64,000 nt of DNA from Dactylosporangium sp. AC04546 (GTDB lineage Bacteria; Actinomycetota; Actinomycetes; Mycobacteriales; Micromonosporaceae): NCBI RefSeq assembly GCF_022095675.1, contig NZ_JAHYSG010000051.1, positions 1-64,000 on the forward strand. Direction: 5' to 3'. Position 1 is the stretch's first letter; each line of letters opens with the position of its first letter. The notes beneath the pieces were generated by a model that was not told where the DNA came from, ran no database searches, and saw nothing but the letters and a program-made list of their open reading frames with translations. Shown here in pieces: positions 26,737 to 34,831 of the stretch. The position numbers and the translations under genes were made by a program.

Positions 26737-27975
26737 ATGCTGCATAGTCACCACTTCACTCGCCTTCGCCGCGTTTCTGCGGTGGCCGCGGTGGCTTCCC
26801 TGATGGCACTCACCGCAGCCTGCGGAATCACGGGCGGCGACAACAAGAGCTCGAACTCCGATGATCCCATCGTCATCGGCATGTCGCTGCCGCTGACTGG
26901 TCCGGTTGCCGACCGCGCCAAGCCCGGCATGGAGGGATACCAGTACTGGGTCGACGAACTGAACGAGAAGGGTGGCCTGCTCGGCCGCAAGGTCGAGCTG
27001 AAGGTCCTGGACGACGGATTCGACCAGCAGACCGCAGTCTCCGACTACAACCGCCTCATCTCGCAGGACAAGGTGGACCTCCTGCTTGGCACGTTCTCCT
27101 CCGACCTCAACGTCGCCGTTGCCCCCATCGCAGAGCGCTTCGGGTACGTGTACGTCGAACCCTCAGGCGGTGCGGACGAGATCTTCGAGCGCGGCTTCAA
27201 GTACCTGTTCTTCGCACAGCCTGCCACGACCCAGAAGCTGCCGGACCGCTTCGTTGACCTGATCGAGTCGATGCCCGCGGCCGAGCGGCCCAAGACGCTC
27301 GCGCTGATCCAGATCGACGACCCCAACACCACACAGGCGGCAGGGCTGTTCAAGGAACAGCTCGGCGCACTCGGTGTGCGGACGGTCTACGACGAGACCT
27401 ACGCCCCCGACACGTCGAACTTCGACTCGATCGCAAGCTCGATCAAGCAAAGGAACCCGGACCTCGTGATCAACGGCGCGATCGCCGTGGACGGCATGTC
27501 CCTGATCCAGTCGATGCAGAAGGTCGGATTCTCACCCAAGATGCTCTACCAGATGAACGCGCCGACTGACCCGACGTACGTGAAAACAGTTGGTACGGCG
27601 AACACCGACGGAATCTTCACCTATCTCGGGTGGAGCCCCGAGGCGACGTACCCGACCAACGCCGGCTTCGTGTCCGGGTACACCAAGAAGTACGGCAACG
27701 CCCCCAGCGAGGACGCCGCCAACTCGTACACGGCCGGACAGGTGCTGGCGACCGCGGTCAAGGCTGTGGGCAGTCTCGACCAGGTCAAGATCCGCGACTG
27801 GCTCCATACGAACTCGGTCGACACGATTGTCGGCACCCTCAAGTGGGACGAGAGCGGACGCCCGCAGGGCGACATGCTCCTCGGTCAGTTCCAGAAGGGC
27901 AGCATCGAAATCGTCGCGCCGAAGGATGCGGCAACCACCGAGACGGTGATCAACCCGAAGCCCACCTGGCAGTAA
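26737..27975 (+). CDS. branched-chain-amino-acid-type ABC substrate-binding lipoprotein
   Basis: A 412-residue binding protein of the Leu/Ile/Val (Peripla_BP_6) family. The signal peptide ends at LTAACG, then PIVIGMSLPLTGPVADRAKP begins the mature fold and DLLLGTFSSDLNVAVAP forms part of the ligand pocket. The ATG at 26737 is chosen because GAGGAG lies about 8 bases upstream; a frame opening at 26698 would add 13 residues before the signal peptide. It feeds the LivH, LivM-LivG and LivF genes downstream. The aldolase and lactonase context suggests a carboxylic acid rather than an amino acid as ligand. Confidence 0.9.
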   Translation: MLHSHHFTRLRRVSAVAAVASLMALTAACGITGGDNKSSNSDDPIVIGMSLPLTGPVADRAKPGMEGYQYWVDELNEKGGLLGRKVELKVLDDGFDQQTAVSDYNRLISQDKVDLLLGTFSSDLNVAVAPIAERFGYVYVEPSGGADEIFERGFKYLFFAQPATTQKLPDRFVDLIESMPAAERPKTLALIQIDDPNTTQAAGLFKEQLGALGVRTVYDETYAPDTSNFDSIASSIKQRNPDLVINGAIAVDGMSLIQSMQKVGFSPKMLYQMNAPTDPTYVKTVGTANTDGIFTYLGWSPEATYPTNAGFVSGYTKKYGNAPSEDAANSYTAGQVLATAVKAVGSLDQVKIRDWLHTNSVDTIVGTLKWDESGRPQGDMLLGQFQKGSIEIVAPKDAATTETVINPKPTWQ

Positions 27976-28016
27976 CCACTGCCGGCCGCCCGACCGTTCA
28001 GCCACCGGAGAGAGCC

Positions 28017-28901
28017 GTGACGCACCTGATCCAAACGCTCGTCCTGGGCCTCCTCGTGGGAGGTGTCTACGCCCTGATGTCGTCAGGCTTCACCCTGGTG
28101 TTCGGCGTCATGAGGATCATCAACCTCGCCCACGCCGCGATGATCGTCCTCGCCGCGTTCCTCACCTGGTGGGTCTGGGATCGGACGGGCATCGACCCGC
28201 TGCTGCTGGGAGTCCTGGCGACGCCGATCATGTACGGCGTCGGATGGGTGTTCTACCGGGCGGTCATCGCGCGGGTCCACCGAATTGATCATGAGCTGGC
28301 GATGGTGGCCTCATTCGGGGCTGCCATCGCCGCGGGCGGAGTGATAGCCCTCATCTGGGGGACTGACCTCCACCTGGCCACCCCCGACTACTTCAACAAG
28401 TCCTTCACCGTGGGATCCGTCGTCGTGCCGCGGGCACAGTTGTACGCCTGCCTGGGCGCGATCGCGCTTCTCGTCGCGCTGTACGTGCTGCTGAGAAGCA
28501 CCTATGTCGGTCGGGCCATCCGTGCGTGCTCCGTCAATCGGGACAGCGCGGCCCTCGTGGGAATCAACATCGAGCGGACGATGGCTCAGATGTTCGCGAT
28601 CGGTGCCGCGACCACCGGATTCGGCGGCGGCGCGTTGTCGGTCATATACCAGTTCTTCCCCGAGTCCCACTTCGTCTGGATCGGTCGAATCCTCTGCGTT
28701 GTCATTCTGGGTGGGCTCGGCAGCCTCTTCGGCGCCGGTCTCGGTGCGGCGATCCTAGGGGTGGGCGAAGCACTGACTGCTTCTTACGTCGACACACAAT
28801 GGGCCACCACTGTGCCGTACATCCTGATCATCGCAATTCTCCTCGTACGTCCGCGGGGCCTCCTGGGCAGCAGGCACCGCGCAGACGGGGGACACGCGTG
28901 A
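28017..28901 (+). CDS. livH: LivH-type ABC permease
   Basis: A 294-residue inner-membrane permease with about eight transmembrane segments. The family motif GVMRIINLAHAAMIVLAAFL and the cytoplasmic coupling segment RSTYVGRAIRACSVNRDSA, IVILGGLGSLFGAG-like helices are present. GTG start with GGAG 7 bases upstream. GTGA overlap with the next gene. It forms the heterodimeric pore with the LivM half of the fused protein downstream. Confidence 0.9.
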   Translation: MTHLIQTLVLGLLVGGVYALMSSGFTLVFGVMRIINLAHAAMIVLAAFLTWWVWDRTGIDPLLLGVLATPIMYGVGWVFYRAVIARVHRIDHELAMVASFGAAIAAGGVIALIWGTDLHLATPDYFNKSFTVGSVVVPRAQLYACLGAIALLVALYVLLRSTYVGRAIRACSVNRDSAALVGINIERTMAQMFAIGAATTGFGGGALSVIYQFFPESHFVWIGRILCVVILGGLGSLFGAGLGAAILGVGEALTASYVDTQWATTVPYILIIAILLVRPRGLLGSRHRADGGHA

Positions 28902-30742
28902 ACCAGCGCACCGACACCGCATCCACCTTGGCCGTACGCATGGCGAAGTCGAGGACCTGGCTGATCGCCGCCGGCATCGTCTTCGTGGGCAGCATCCCGC
29001 TGCTCACTCCCAGCTCGTACATCCACAACGTCCTCATCCTCACGTTCCTCATGGCTGTCCTCGGCCTTGGCTGGAACATCATGGCCGGGTACACCGGGTA
29101 CGTCAGCCTCGGCCACAGCGCGTTCATCGGCGTAGGTGGCTACACAGCCGGAATCCTCGCCGAGCGATGGGACGTTTCCCCATTCCTCGTGGCCCCGTTG
29201 GGCGGCGTAGCCGCGGCACTCGTGGCCCTCGGCCTCGGCCTCACCACAAGCCGGACCCGCGGGCCCGCCTTCGTGATCGTCTCATTCGCCATGCTCGAAC
29301 TCCTTGGCCTCCTCACCCGGAACTTCTCGTCGCTGACCGGCGGAAGCCAGGGCCTCGCGATGCCCCTGCCCCAGTGGGACCTCACGTTCTACAACTGGCC
29401 CTTCTACTACTCCCTTTTCGCCCTGGTCCTGCTCAGCCTGCTGATGACCCGAGCGATCCGGCGGTCCAAATTCGGGCTCGGGCTGATGGCGATCCGCGAC
29501 GACGAGGACAAGGCGGCCGGAATCGGCGTCGTCACACCTGTCTACAAGAGCCTGGCGTTCATGGCGAGCGCGGTGCTTGTCGGCGTGGCGGGTGCGATCT
29601 ACGGCTACTACATCAGCTACCTGTCGATCAGCACGATGTTCGACATCGTCCTGTCGATGCAGGTCGTGCTCGCGGTGCTGATCGGCGGACGAGGGACAAC
29701 GTGGGGACCGGTCCTCGGCGCATGCATCATCGTTCCCCTCTCGGAGGCGACCAACACGACGATGGGCGGCCCACACGCGGGCGCTTTCCGCCTCATCATG
29801 TTCGGCGGGCTCCTTCTCCTGGTGACACTGGCACTGCCGCGCGGCATCATCCCCACCGTCGAAGCGTGGTGGCGGCGCAGGACCGCAGACCCGGTCAGCC
29901 GTACCGGCGCCCGGCTGCTCGAAACCGCCCTTCCAAAGGTGCCAGGCAGTCTCCGGCACCCCGCGGATACGGCCGCCGACGTACTCGACGCCGAGGAGAT
30001 CGTCATGAAGTTCGGCGGACTGCTCGCGCTCGACAAGGCGACCGTGTCCATCCCCCGTGGCTCGATCACGGCGCTGATCGGCCCAAACGGCTCTGGAAAG
30101 ACGACGCTCTTCAACGTCATCGACGGCACCTACACCCCGACAGCGGGCCGTGTGCTCCTCGAGGGCGCCGACGTGTCAGGGCTCAACCGAACCCGGCGCG
30201 CCTTCAAGGGGATCGGACGCACCCACCAGCTCCCACGCCTGTTCAACAGCATGACCGCGCTCGAGAACGTGGCCGCCGTGAACTCCTCGTTCAGCATCCG
30301 CCGTCTGGCCAAATCCGCGGTATCGGGCGACGAAGCGGCCCGCGCCACCGAACTTCTGGAATTCGTCGGCCTGGCCGAGTATGTGCACGCGAAGGCGACA
30401 GACATGTCGTACGGGCAGAAGAAGCTCGTGGAACTCGCACAGGTGCTGATGCTCGATCCGGCCATCATCCTGCTCGACGAGCCGGCCGCCGGCATCAACC
30501 GCACACTGCTCAAGCGCCTCAGCGGACTCATCACCGCCCTGCACGGCAGCGGCCGGACGATCGTCATCGTGGAGCATGACATGGAGTTCGTGCTCAGCCT
30601 CGCCGACCACGTCACGGTGTTGGCTCGCGGCCAGGTCGTTGCCGCCGGCGACCCCACCCAAGTCAGCAGCGATCCCCGCGTCCTCGAGGCGTACCTGGGC
30701 GACGACTTCGTCCTCGAAGGCGCGAACGGAAGGCCAGCATGA
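28898..30742 (+). CDS. fused LivM permease and LivG ATPase
   Basis: A 614-residue fusion. Residues about 25-330 are a LivM permease (MAGYTGYVSLGHSAFIGVGG, MAIRDDEDKAAGIGV coupling helix, VLIGGRGTTWGPVLGA). After a linker, residues about 365-612 are a LivG ATPase: Walker A GPNGSGKTT at 395, Q-loop GRTHQLPRLFNSMTALEN, the degenerate signature MSYGQKKLVELAQ usual in LivG, Walker B IILLDEPAAGIN, and EHDMEFV. The two are separate genes in most bacteria. ATGA overlap with livF. Confidence 0.92.
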   Translation: MNQRTDTASTLAVRMAKSRTWLIAAGIVFVGSIPLLTPSSYIHNVLILTFLMAVLGLGWNIMAGYTGYVSLGHSAFIGVGGYTAGILAERWDVSPFLVAPLGGVAAALVALGLGLTTSRTRGPAFVIVSFAMLELLGLLTRNFSSLTGGSQGLAMPLPQWDLTFYNWPFYYSLFALVLLSLLMTRAIRRSKFGLGLMAIRDDEDKAAGIGVVTPVYKSLAFMASAVLVGVAGAIYGYYISYLSISTMFDIVLSMQVVLAVLIGGRGTTWGPVLGACIIVPLSEATNTTMGGPHAGAFRLIMFGGLLLLVTLALPRGIIPTVEAWWRRRTADPVSRTGARLLETALPKVPGSLRHPADTAADVLDAEEIVMKFGGLLALDKATVSIPRGSITALIGPNGSGKTTLFNVIDGTYTPTAGRVLLEGADVSGLNRTRRAFKGIGRTHQLPRLFNSMTALENVAAVNSSFSIRRLAKSAVSGDEAARATELLEFVGLAEYVHAKATDMSYGQKKLVELAQVLMLDPAIILLDEPAAGINRTLLKRLSGLITALHGSGRTIVIVEHDMEFVLSLADHVTVLARGQVVAAGDPTQVSSDPRVLEAYLGDDFVLEGANGRPA

Positions 30743-31515
30743 TCGAGTTCCGGAACGTGTACGCCGGCTACGGCGGAGGAGACGTCCTGCAGGGCCTCGA
30801 CCTGAAGGTCGAAGACGGCAGCATCACCTGCATCGTCGGACCGAACGGAGCGGGCAAGTCAACGGTGCTGCGCGTCCTCAGCGGTCTGATCCACCCCCGT
30901 GTCGGCGAAGTACGCCTGGGTGGAGTCGCCATCCACGACAAGAGTCCCGCCGCCGTCCTGGCCGCAGGCATCGCGCAGGTCCCACAGCACAACGCACTGT
31001 TCGGCAACCTCACCGTCCACGACAACATGCTGCTCGGCGGCTATATTCAGCGCCGCAACCGGCGCGCGGTGCGCAGACGAGTCGACGAGCTCGCCGAAAT
31101 CTTCCCGACCGTCGCCGAGCGGGCTCACGAGAAGGCCGTGAACCTTTCTGGCGGCCAGCGCCGCATCGTCGAGTTCGCCAGGGCGCTCATGACCGGTCCA
31201 AGCGTCCTCGTCCTCGACGAACCCACCCTTGGGCTCGACCCCAAGACATGCGAGGCGGTCTTCGAGATCGCGAAAAGGATCAACTCGCGAGGCACCACCA
31301 TTCTCATGGTCGAGCAGAACGTCCGTTTCGGCCTCAAGCTCGCCTCGCACGGTGTCGTCATGGAACGCGGCCGCGCCCTCCTCGCTGAGCCTGCCGACGA
31401 CCTGCTCAGGCGCCCCGACATGGGAGCCATGTTCTTCGGCCACCGCATCGAGGATCGGCCCGCCACCCCGCAGGTCGCCACCGCAAGCCCTCGCACGGAC
31501 AGCAGCGGAGCCTGA
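30739..31515 (+). CDS. livF: LivF-type ABC ATPase
   Basis: A 258-residue ATP-binding subunit: Walker A GPNGAGKST, Q-loop VPQHNALFGNLTVHDN, signature NLSGGQRRIVEFARAL, Walker B VLVLDEPTLGLD, switch MVEQN. Pairs with the LivG half of the fused protein. A Pro/Ala-rich tail of about 20 residues follows the domain. The next gene starts two bases after the stop. Confidence 0.92.
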   Translation: MIEFRNVYAGYGGGDVLQGLDLKVEDGSITCIVGPNGAGKSTVLRVLSGLIHPRVGEVRLGGVAIHDKSPAAVLAAGIAQVPQHNALFGNLTVHDNMLLGGYIQRRNRRAVRRRVDELAEIFPTVAERAHEKAVNLSGGQRRIVEFARALMTGPSVLVLDEPTLGLDPKTCEAVFEIAKRINSRGTTILMVEQNVRFGLKLASHGVVMERGRALLAEPADDLLRRPDMGAMFFGHRIEDRPATPQVATASPRTDSSGA

Positions 31516-31517
31516 CC

Positions 31518-32312
31518 ATGCAAGCGAACGATTTCCTCGGACGCTTGCGTCGTGGCCAGCAGATCCTGATGCTCGGCATCCGCCAGGCACGAACAACCGA
31601 CATCATCCGGATGGCCAGGTCATCAGGTCACCATGCCGTCATGATCGACCTGGAGCACTCCTCAATGTCCGTGCAGACGGCCTGCGAACTCAGTGCGGCC
31701 GCCGGTGACCTGGGGATGTCCGCATTCGTGCGAGTGCCCGAACGAGACTACGGCACGATCGGTCGTGTCCTTGATGGCGGCGCTCACGGTGTGGTCGCGC
31801 CGCGGATCGAAACCGGCGCTCAGGCACTGGAGATCGCCCGGGCATGCCGGTTCCCCCCGGTGGGCCAGCGCTCGCAAGTCGGCACTGTGCCCCTGTTCGG
31901 CATGCGACCGACCCCGGCTGACCACCTCAACCCAGCCGTGGACGCCCGCACCGTCGTGCAGATCATCGTCGAGACCCCCACAGCGATCGCCAACGTCGAC
32001 GACATCGCGGCGCAAGAAGGCGTCGACATCGTGGTGCTGGGCGCCAACGACTTCACCGCCGAACTCGGGATCCCGGGACACTACGACCACCCAGCCCTGG
32101 ACGAGGCAGTGGCCGCAACGGCCGACGCCTGCAAGAAGCACAACAAGCTGTTCATGCTCGGCGGCATCGGCGACCCCGAACGGTACAGGCAACTCGCGTC
32201 ACGCGGGGCCTGCCCGCTCATCCTCACGGGCATGGACGCGGACCTGCTCTACCGGGCCCTCGCGGTACGCGTCAACTCCCTCGACAACCACGTCCAAGAA
32301 GGACACCGATGA
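31518..32312 (+). CDS. HpcH/HpaI-family aldolase
   Basis: A 264-residue class II pyruvate-type aldolase. Conserved features are the N-terminal LMLGIRQARTTDIIRMARSS, MIDLEHSSMS, RVPERDYGTIGRVLDGGAHG, APRIETGAQA, the metal-binding VETPTAIANVDDI and VLGANDFTAELG. Such enzymes cleave 4-hydroxy-2-oxo acids to pyruvate (or oxaloacetate) and an aldehyde or keto acid. It follows the importer and precedes a lactonase-like hydrolase in ATGA overlap, consistent with stepwise breakdown of an imported acid. Confidence 0.88.
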   Translation: MQANDFLGRLRRGQQILMLGIRQARTTDIIRMARSSGHHAVMIDLEHSSMSVQTACELSAAAGDLGMSAFVRVPERDYGTIGRVLDGGAHGVVAPRIETGAQALEIARACRFPPVGQRSQVGTVPLFGMRPTPADHLNPAVDARTVVQIIVETPTAIANVDDIAAQEGVDIVVLGANDFTAELGIPGHYDHPALDEAVAATADACKKHNKLFMLGGIGDPERYRQLASRGACPLILTGMDADLLYRALAVRVNSLDNHVQEGHR

Positions 32313-33190
32313 CGGCGATCCCGTTGCAGACCTCGCCTATGCGGCCTGCCAACACGAACACGCCACCCTCCTTCGAACTGCCAGCGGGTGCGTGCGACGC
32401 CCACTTCCACGTCTTCGAACATGGCTATCCGCACGTCGACAAACCGCTGTACACGTTCCCCGAAGGCAACCTCGAGCAGTACTTCGCAATGGCCGACTTC
32501 CTGGGCCTCGCACGTGGCGTGCTCGTCCAGCCGACCTTCTACGCCGACGACAACTCCCTGGCCGTCGACGTCTTGAAGCAGGCCGGTGGAAGGCTTCGAG
32601 CGGTCGTGCGCGTCGGGGAGGACGTCACTGACGAGACGCTCGACGCGTACCACGAACTGGGTGTGCGCGCGATCCGCCTCGACCTTTTCGCGCGCGCCGA
32701 CCAGCCCGTCCGTGACCTCGAGGCGTACATCACGCGCATGGCCGCTCGGACCCGGCCGCGCGGCTGGCACCTGCAGTTCTACACGCCCGGACGCGTCGTC
32801 AGCGACCTGCTCCCGTTCCTGGAGACCTTCGAAGACACCTTCATGATCGACCACATGGGCTACATGAAGGAAGAGGAAGGCCTGACGGCCGCCGACTCCG
32901 AAAGGATGCTCAAGGTCTTCGCCGACAACGAGAACTGCTGGATCAAGCTGTCGGGTGCGTACCGGATCGCCAAAGACCGTCCGCTGTCCAGCGTCAGGAA
33001 CCTGGGTCGATCCCTCGTGGCGACGTGCGCCGATCGGTTGACCTGGGGCTCTGACTGGCCGCACCTTCCGAACGGCAACCGTGACACCGGCGAACTGCTG
33101 AACCTGCTCGCCGACTGGGCGCCCAACGCGGAAGACCGTCGAAAGATCCTGGTCGCCTCGGCTGACCGGCTGTTCTTCGACCTCACCTGA
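32309..33190 (+). CDS. amidohydrolase family (2-pyrone-4,6-dicarboxylate lactonase-like)
   Basis: A 293-residue TIM-barrel hydrolase of the amidohydrolase_2/LigI group. The first metal-binding pair is CDAHFHVFEH, then LQFYTPGRVVSDL, MIDHMGYM and the late Asp in WGSDWPHLP. LigI hydrolyses the lactone of 2-pyrone-4,6-dicarboxylate in protocatechuate meta-cleavage; a related lactone is likely here, with the adjacent aldolase acting later. Last gene of the cluster opened at 24343. Confidence 0.85.
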   Translation: MTAIPLQTSPMRPANTNTPPSFELPAGACDAHFHVFEHGYPHVDKPLYTFPEGNLEQYFAMADFLGLARGVLVQPTFYADDNSLAVDVLKQAGGRLRAVVRVGEDVTDETLDAYHELGVRAIRLDLFARADQPVRDLEAYITRMAARTRPRGWHLQFYTPGRVVSDLLPFLETFEDTFMIDHMGYMKEEEGLTAADSERMLKVFADNENCWIKLSGAYRIAKDRPLSSVRNLGRSLVATCADRLTWGSDWPHLPNGNRDTGELLNLLADWAPNAEDRRKILVASADRLFFDLT

Positions 33191-33356
33191 CGATGGCGGC
33201 CTGGCGGACGAGGTCGGCGAACTGCGGGCTGCGAGACGCAGATGGCGTGGCCGCCGACGGCGTCGACGACTGACGATCCAGCGCATTGGGCCAGGTGCGC
33301 TGTGCCGGCGGGGCGATCATGCGATCCTCGGCAAAGAGCAGTTGCAGCGCAGACGG

Positions 33357-33690
33357 CTACAGCTCGTCGTCGACGTACGACAGTGTGAGGCCGTTGTCCA
33401 CCAAGGGAAAGCTGGCGCGATCGTGTTCGCCAACACCCTGCCGATGTCGCCGAGGGCCTTCATCAGCACCCGGTGCACGATGCGCACGGTGCCGGGTGAC
33501 AGCGGCCCGCCGCGCTTGTTGCCCGACCGCAGCAGCGCCTTGTACCGGCCGTGGATCATGTTCTTGTCGACCGCGTAGAGCTGGTGGCGGCCGATGTGCA
33601 GGTTGTGTAGCAGCGGATGAGATCGCGGTAGTTCTCCAGCGACGTCTCCTGCAGGTCGAGCTCACGCTCGTGTCGGCCCGGGCGGGCCGC
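33357..33690 (-). pseudogene. tyrosine-recombinase (phage integrase) remnant
   Basis: Fragments of the SAM-like N-terminal half of an actinobacterial integrase: RHERELDLQETSLENYRDLI, then in another frame GRHQLYAVDKNMIHGRYKAL, SGNKRGGPLSPGTVRIVHRV and LANTIAPAFP, ending DNGLTLSYVDDEL. At least two frameshifts break it and the catalytic C-terminal domain is absent. Together with the surrounding 800 bases lacking intact genes, this marks an old integration scar. No tRNA or clear attachment site is visible. Confidence 0.7.
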
Positions 33691-33927
33691 GCCTTCAGCC
33701 CACGACCGTCCGGCCAATCGGCAGTTCGACACGAAACCCGGACCGCGGTGCAGCAGGCGAGCGTGCCTGTCGACGCGGCGCAGAACGGCTGGTGTCCCGC
33801 TCGCGCCGAGGTCGATTCGGCGCGCGTTCCTCAACCGCATATTCCGGACAAGCGCGGAGTCCGAAACGGCGGTGGACGTCGCAGGGGATGGTGCTGTAGT
33901 CCCAGGTAGATGGGGCAGGTATGGTCC

Positions 33928-33941
33928 TGGGAGCGCTTCCA
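33928..33941. promoter_or_regulatory. CebR/CelR-like operator upstream of the LPMO gene
   Basis: TGGGAGCGCTTCCA differs at one position from TGGGAGCGCTCCCA, the cellobiose-responsive CebR/CelR box known from Streptomyces and Thermobifida. It lies 45 bases upstream of the LPMO start. This implies induction by cello-oligosaccharides and that the enzyme was cellulose-active. Confidence 0.7.
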
Positions 33942-33985
33942 TGCGCCACGTCGGTGAGCATCAATACGTACCGCCTGGAGGTTCC

Positions 33986-34687
33986 ATGTCTGCTCTCGTG
34001 TCGCCCCGTCGCGCCCTGATGCGTCGTGCGTTGACCGTCGCGACGGCGGCGGCGGCGCTGCTCGTGACCGCCCTGCCTGAGGCTGCCTCCGCCCACGGAT
34101 CGGCAGCCGATCCGCCGGCGCGCGCATACGACTGCCTGCAGCGGTGGAGCAACAACCACCAGGCGCCGGAGATGGCGAGCCAGGATCCCATGTGCTACCA
34201 GGCCTGGAAGGCCGACCCGAGCGCGATGTGGAACTGGAACGGGCTGTACCGCGAAGGCGTCAAGGGCGACCACCAGGCTGCCATCCCGGACGGGCAGCTC
34301 TGCAGCGCCGGGCGCACGCAGGCCGGACGCTACGCCGCGCTGGACACGGTGGGCCAGTGGAAGGCCACACCCAAGGGCCGGAACTTCTCGGTGGACATCT
34401 TCGACCAGGCCAAGCACGGGGCGGACTACGTCCGCGTCTACATCACCCGGCAGGGGTTCGACCCCACCAAACAACAGCTCGGCTGGGGAGACCTGGAGCT
34501 GGTGAGCCAGATCGGCAGCACTCCTGCCGCCAAGTGGCAGCCGGCCGACAACGGCGTCTCGCTCTCGGTCGACGCCGACGCCGGCACGCGCACCGGACGC
34601 CACATCGTCTACACGATCTGACAGGCGAGCCACATGGACCAGTCGTACTACTTCTGCAGCGACGTGGATTTCCGGGCGGCCGCATAA
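33986..34687 (+). pseudogene. AA10 lytic polysaccharide monooxygenase with a nonsense codon
   Basis: The frame encodes a signal peptide of 36 residues (cleavage at ASA-HGS), exposing His37, then a typical AA10 domain: DPMCYQAWKADPSAMWNWNG, DHQAAIPDGQLCSAGRTQAG and the second copper His144 in QAKHGADYVRVYITR. Codon 212 (34619-34621) is TGA where the family has TGG in RHIVYTIWQASHMDQ. The same frame then continues with QASHMDQSYYFCSDVDF and a TAA at 34685. A single base change explains it. Translation stops 22 codons early, removing the last strand, a Cys and the Phe/Tyr next to the copper site. GGAGG precedes the ATG. Confidence 0.85.
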
Positions 34688-34831
34688 GGCACATCGGCAC
34701 TCACGGCGGCGCTCCGGAGGGCTTGCCGCCGTGGGTATTGCATGCGGCTGGGAGGGAAGCGGGTCCCGGCGCATGGATCTCCACCCGGGAGGAGTGGGCG
34801 GGGTGCGCCGGGACCACGATCTGAGGTGAGG

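Noticed and set aside
33986..34687. TGA in the LPMO gene read as selenocysteine or recoded
   Set aside because: The family has Trp here, no selenocysteine insertion hairpin is visible, and a single G-to-A change is simpler.
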